From contig NZ_NNRM01000006.1 in NCBI RefSeq assembly GCF_002252525.1, positions 1 to 64,000 of the forward strand: a stretch of 64,000 bases of DNA. Reading direction: 5' to 3'. The stretch comes from Brucella pseudogrignonensis. Lineage in GTDB: Bacteria; Pseudomonadota; Alphaproteobacteria; Rhizobiales; Rhizobiaceae. The notes under the pieces were generated by a model. That model was not told the origin of the DNA, ran no database searches, and worked only from the letters and a program-made list of their open reading frames with translations. Made by a program: the position numbers and the translations under genes. Below are positions 61,443 through 64,000 of the stretch, piece after piece. How positions within the stretch are numbered: position 1 is the stretch's first letter; the number at the start of each line of letters is the position of its first letter.

Positions 61443-61631
61443 TTAGTGGCAGGGAAAACCGTATGAATGACGCGTGTCGTGCGCTGAATCGTGCAGCGTA
61501 TCGGAGTGAGCAAGACCCACGCCGTAAATCAGAAATGCACCAAGAAGCAGCGAAACGACGGCCGTGCCAAGACGCGTTGCAAGCGGCATAGCTAAAGTGT
61601 TGGGAACAGAATTTTGGGTACGCGCAGCCAT
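61443..61631 (-). CDS. cbtB: CbtB, predicted cobalt transporter small subunit
   Basis: A 62-residue protein with one helix (RLGTAVVSLLLGAFLIYGVGLAHS) and the characteristic C-terminal histidine motif DTLHDSAHDTRHSYGFPCH, expected to bind cobalt. The ATG at 61631 has GGAGG five nt upstream; a longer frame to 61718 would run into the riboswitch. It is the first gene after the riboswitch and lies 84 nt before cbtA. Confidence 0.93.
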   Translation of the reverse strand: MAARTQNSVPNTLAMPLATRLGTAVVSLLLGAFLIYGVGLAHSDTLHDSAHDTRHSYGFPCH

Positions 61632-61694
61632 GACAACCTCCGTGCAGGCAGCAGGGAAAACCTCCCATGGGGTGCGGACAAAATGTCCTTCACG

Positions 61695-61904
61695 CAACAG
61701 GCAGGTCTCCTGGCTCACGGGTCGTAGGGTTTGAAGCTGCCTTCCCAGAAACGCTGTGTTTCCAGTGGCCGCCGGTTAACCGGCTTGCCTCATCCCTCTC
61801 CGCTCTACAGTCGCGGGGTCGGCTGCGATAAAGACGCCCGGATTGGGTCTGTCCGTCGCATTCCCTTTTGGTATCGCCGGGATTCGTCCCGGCAAAACCT
61901 GTTG
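61695..61904 (-). promoter_or_regulatory. Cobalamin riboswitch
   Basis: On the reverse strand the 3' part carries GAGCCAGGAGACCTGCC, the conserved B12 element, and GCCACTGG lies at 61762-61769, both diagnostic of the adenosylcobalamin aptamer. P1 can form between CAACAGG (61898-61904 side) and CCTGTTG (61695-61701 side). The conserved GACCCCGCGACTGTAGAGCGG block lies between. Between the aptamer and cbtB is a 60-nt stretch with small hairpins near the GGAGG site, suggesting translational control. It should reduce expression of cbtB-cbtA-cobP-cobW-cobN-cobO-eamA when cobalamin is ample. Confidence 0.93.
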
Positions 61905-61938
61905 TGTAAATCGACACTAGGCTTTCACAAATGCGGCG

Positions 61939-63390
61939 TCAATCGAGTGCGAACAACGCATCAATATCAAGGCAGTTTTCAAGGCCGTCAGCCAGCTCAT
62001 CAAGTGCCGTTTCAATGCCAGCACGATAATTCTCGACTGAACTGCTCACGCCGAGCGTTGCAAGAAACTGCCGACGGAACTCATCCGCACCAAAAACACC
62101 ATGCAGGTAGGTGCCCATCACCCGACCGTTCGCCGAGACTGCCCCGTCATCGTGATCGCCGATCCGCGAGAATGGGCGGATAGCATCTGTACCATTGGTT
62201 CGCCCTATATGAATCTCGTATCCATCAAGTGCTGCATCATAAAGTTGCGAGTGAGCCGCAACATTGCGCACGACTTTTTCCGGTTCCATCACAGTGTTGA
62301 CGTCCAGCAGCCCCAACCCATCGATGTCGCGCACCTGCCCCTCGATGCCGTCCGGGTCACTGATCCGGTTGCCGAGCATCTGAAACCCGCCACAAATACC
62401 AAGCACATGCCCGCCGCGCCGCACATGGAGCTGCAAATCGCGCTCCCATCCGTTTTCACGAAATGCAATCAGATCGGCAATCGTTGATTTCGTGCCCGGT
62501 AAAACCACAAGCCCTGCGTCATGCGGCAAAGGCTGTCCCGGCGGAACCATTACAACCTCAACCTGGTTTTCTGCTTTCAGCGGATCAAAATCGTCGAAAT
62601 TCGCAATACGCGGCAACAGGGGGACTGCTACTTTCAACGCCTTGGCATCGCCGCGCGTGGCTCGTTCCAGAACGACCGAATCTTCAGCAGGCAGTCGTGA
62701 CACGGCTTTCAACCATGGAACAACCCCAAAAGAACGCCAGCCCGTAAAGCGGGTAATCGCTTCCAGACCGTCATCAAACAGCGAAATATCGCCGCGAAAC
62801 TTGTTAATCATGAAGCCGCGCACCATGGCGCGATCTTCATCCGGCAGAATTGTATGCGTACCGACCAGCGAGGCAATCACCCCGCCGCGATCAATATCAC
62901 CCACCAAGACGACTGGCACATTTGCGCGCGTGGCAAAGCCCATATTGGCGATATCGCCGGCACGCAGATTGATTTCGGCAGGCGACCCCGCGCCTTCGAT
63001 CAACACCAGATCGGCGCCATCACTGACAATATCAAAGGATTCCATCACCGCCGCCATCAGTTGCGGCTTTAACTGCTGATAATAGCGCCCACGCGCCTCG
63101 CCACGCACTTTGCCCTGCACAACCACCTGACTGCCCATGTCAGTCTGTGGCTTCAGTAGAACCGGGTTCATATGAACCGATGACGGCTCGCCGCAAGCCA
63201 GAGCTTGAAGCCATTGCGCGCGCCCAATCTCGCCGCCATCATCGCTGACGGCTGCATTATTCGACATGTTTTGCGGTTTGAACGGCCGAACTTTCAGCCC
63301 GCGATTGCGTGCAACGCGACAAAGACCGGCAACAAGCACACTTTTGCCGACATCCGAACCCGTTCCCTGAAACATGATTGCGCGTGTCAT
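61939..63390 (-). CDS. cobQ: Cobyric acid synthase
   Basis: A 483-residue glutamine amidotransferase that amidates four peripheral carboxylates of adenosylcobyrinic acid a,c-diamide. The N-terminal domain begins [43 protein letters not shown] with [23 protein letters not shown]. The GATase domain has [13 protein letters not shown], the nucleophile Cys in [13 protein letters not shown] and the His in GTYLHGVFG. It lies upstream of the riboswitch on the same strand, so it is probably not under that riboswitch. It is divergent from the acyl-CoA dehydrogenase gene over 184 nt. Confidence 0.97.
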   Translation of the reverse strand: MTRAIMFQGTGSDVGKSVLVAGLCRVARNRGLKVRPFKPQNMSNNAAVSDDGGEIGRAQWLQALACGEPSSVHMNPVLLKPQTDMGSQVVVQGKVRGEARGRYYQQLKPQLMAAVMESFDIVSDGADLVLIEGAGSPAEINLRAGDIANMGFATRANVPVVLVGDIDRGGVIASLVGTHTILPDEDRAMVRGFMINKFRGDISLFDDGLEAITRFTGWRSFGVVPWLKAVSRLPAEDSVVLERATRGDAKALKVAVPLLPRIANFDDFDPLKAENQVEVVMVPPGQPLPHDAGLVVLPGTKSTIADLIAFRENGWERDLQLHVRRGGHVLGICGGFQMLGNRISDPDGIEGQVRDIDGLGLLDVNTVMEPEKVVRNVAAHSQLYDAALDGYEIHIGRTNGTDAIRPFSRIGDHDDGAVSANGRVMGTYLHGVFGADEFRRQFLATLGVSSSVENYRAGIETALDELADGLENCLDIDALFALD

Positions 63391-63574
63391 GCGAGCTTGC
63401 CTATCCCAACTTCATGTGACTGGCAATCGCCAGCAGTTGCGGCAACCTTATATGCAAAAATGCGCATCAGTTTATTACAAAAGTGAGCAACATTATTCCA
63501 ATGGAGCGTTGGCAGCCACGCGCCATTGTGATCTAGTCGCCTCAGGAGGGTGCGGTGCTCATAGGGAGGAAACC

Positions 63575-64000
63575 ATGGATACTGCCGACCAGAACCAGTT
63601 TGAACTCAATGAAGATCAACTCGCCATTCAAGATATGGCGCGCGGCTTCGCATCGGATTTTGTTGCGCCTCATGCACTGCGATGGGATCGCGACAAACAT
63701 TTCCCGATTGACGTTATAAAGGAAACCGGACCGCTTGGCATGGGTGGCATTTATGTTCGCGAAGACGTAGGTGGATCGGCACTTAAACGCTCTGATGCGG
63801 TCCTTATTTTCGAGGCGCTTGCCGAGGCTTGCCCAGCTTTTTCAGCGTTTGTTTCCATCCACAATATGGCAGCATGGATGATCGATACGTTTGGCAATGA
63901 AAGCCAGCGTCAGACATTTTTGCCTAAACTTACGTCGATGGAATGGCTTGCGAGCTATTGCCTGACTGAACCCGGTTCAGGCTCCGATGCAGCCGCACTT
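63575..64000 (+). CDS. Acyl-CoA dehydrogenase, N-terminal part (runs off the window)
   Basis: The first 142 residues of an FAD-dependent acyl-CoA dehydrogenase. The N-terminal helical domain (NEDQLAIQDMARGFASDFVAPHALRWDRDKHFPIDVIKETGPLGMGGIYVREDVGGSAL) leads to the signature LASYCLTEPGSGSDAAAL at the window edge. The resemblance is to isobutyryl-CoA or short-branched-chain enzymes of valine breakdown, but the catalytic Glu and substrate loop are beyond the window. AGGGAGGAAACC gives a strong ribosome binding site. Confidence 0.93.
   Translation, partial: MDTADQNQFELNEDQLAIQDMARGFASDFVAPHALRWDRDKHFPIDVIKETGPLGMGGIYVREDVGGSALKRSDAVLIFEALAEACPAFSAFVSIHNMAAWMIDTFGNESQRQTFLPKLTSMEWLASYCLTEPGSGSDAAAL

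Overview
This window comes from an alphaproteobacterium of the order Rhizobiales, most likely the Brucella/Ochrobactrum group. That is an inference from gene content and order: a tRNA-Tyr/tRNA-Gly/tuf block, Omp25-like and Tim44-like proteins, CobR-type corrin reductase, the CbtAB cobalt system, a CtrA-type box, and dispersed hairpin repeats of the kind common in Rhizobiales. Nearly all of it is compact chromosomal housekeeping DNA. I see no prophage, integrase, transposase or CRISPR array.

1-22 kb (core genes): the start of tuf, expressed with tRNA-Tyr and tRNA-Gly from a clear sigma70-type promoter; rlmB; a CBS-domain protein; a rhomboid protease; a PAS-domain protein with a CtrA-like box upstream; a transglutaminase-like protease; a gamma-carbonic anhydrase; cysE; small exported proteins; a two-domain cold-shock protein; gloA; a Tim44-like protein; then recJ, glpX, an ABC-F ATPase, hom and an aminotransferase on one strand. 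A lipoprotein and an M15-type peptidase with a long AT-rich, structured upstream region close this part.

22-34 kb: tRNA-Glu, a DUF2218 protein, sfsA, map, radC, an Omp25/Omp31-like beta-barrel, and a dipeptidase followed by a complete five-gene peptide ABC transporter. A siderophore-interacting protein carrying its own N-terminal DUF2218 domain follows on the other strand.

34-63 kb (cobalamin): almost the whole late-cobalt (aerobic) B12 pathway in several transcription units. These are cobL<->cobGHIJ; cobR; cobABCD<->cbiD-cobK with cobM convergent; cobE; and a riboswitch-led unit cbtB-cbtA-cobP-cobW-cobN-cobO-eamA, with cobQ beside it. The set is a hybrid. CobG, CobN, CobK and CobR mark the oxygen-dependent pathway, but no cobF is present. 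Instead there is a CbiD homologue, and CobJ is fused to a full CbiG-type region, both hallmarks of the anaerobic pathway. A TetR/MFS efflux pair, a TerB-like protein, a TSUP permease and an orphan branched-chain-type binding protein are interspersed. cobST and cobV/cobU are not here. The window ends inside an acyl-CoA dehydrogenase gene.

Regulatory and repeat highlights: one clear cobalamin riboswitch; a long imperfect inverted repeat between cobA and cbiD; operator-like palindromes between tetR and the MFS gene and upstream of the omp gene; and a dispersed repeat that supplies the stop codons of radC, eamA and probably sfsA.
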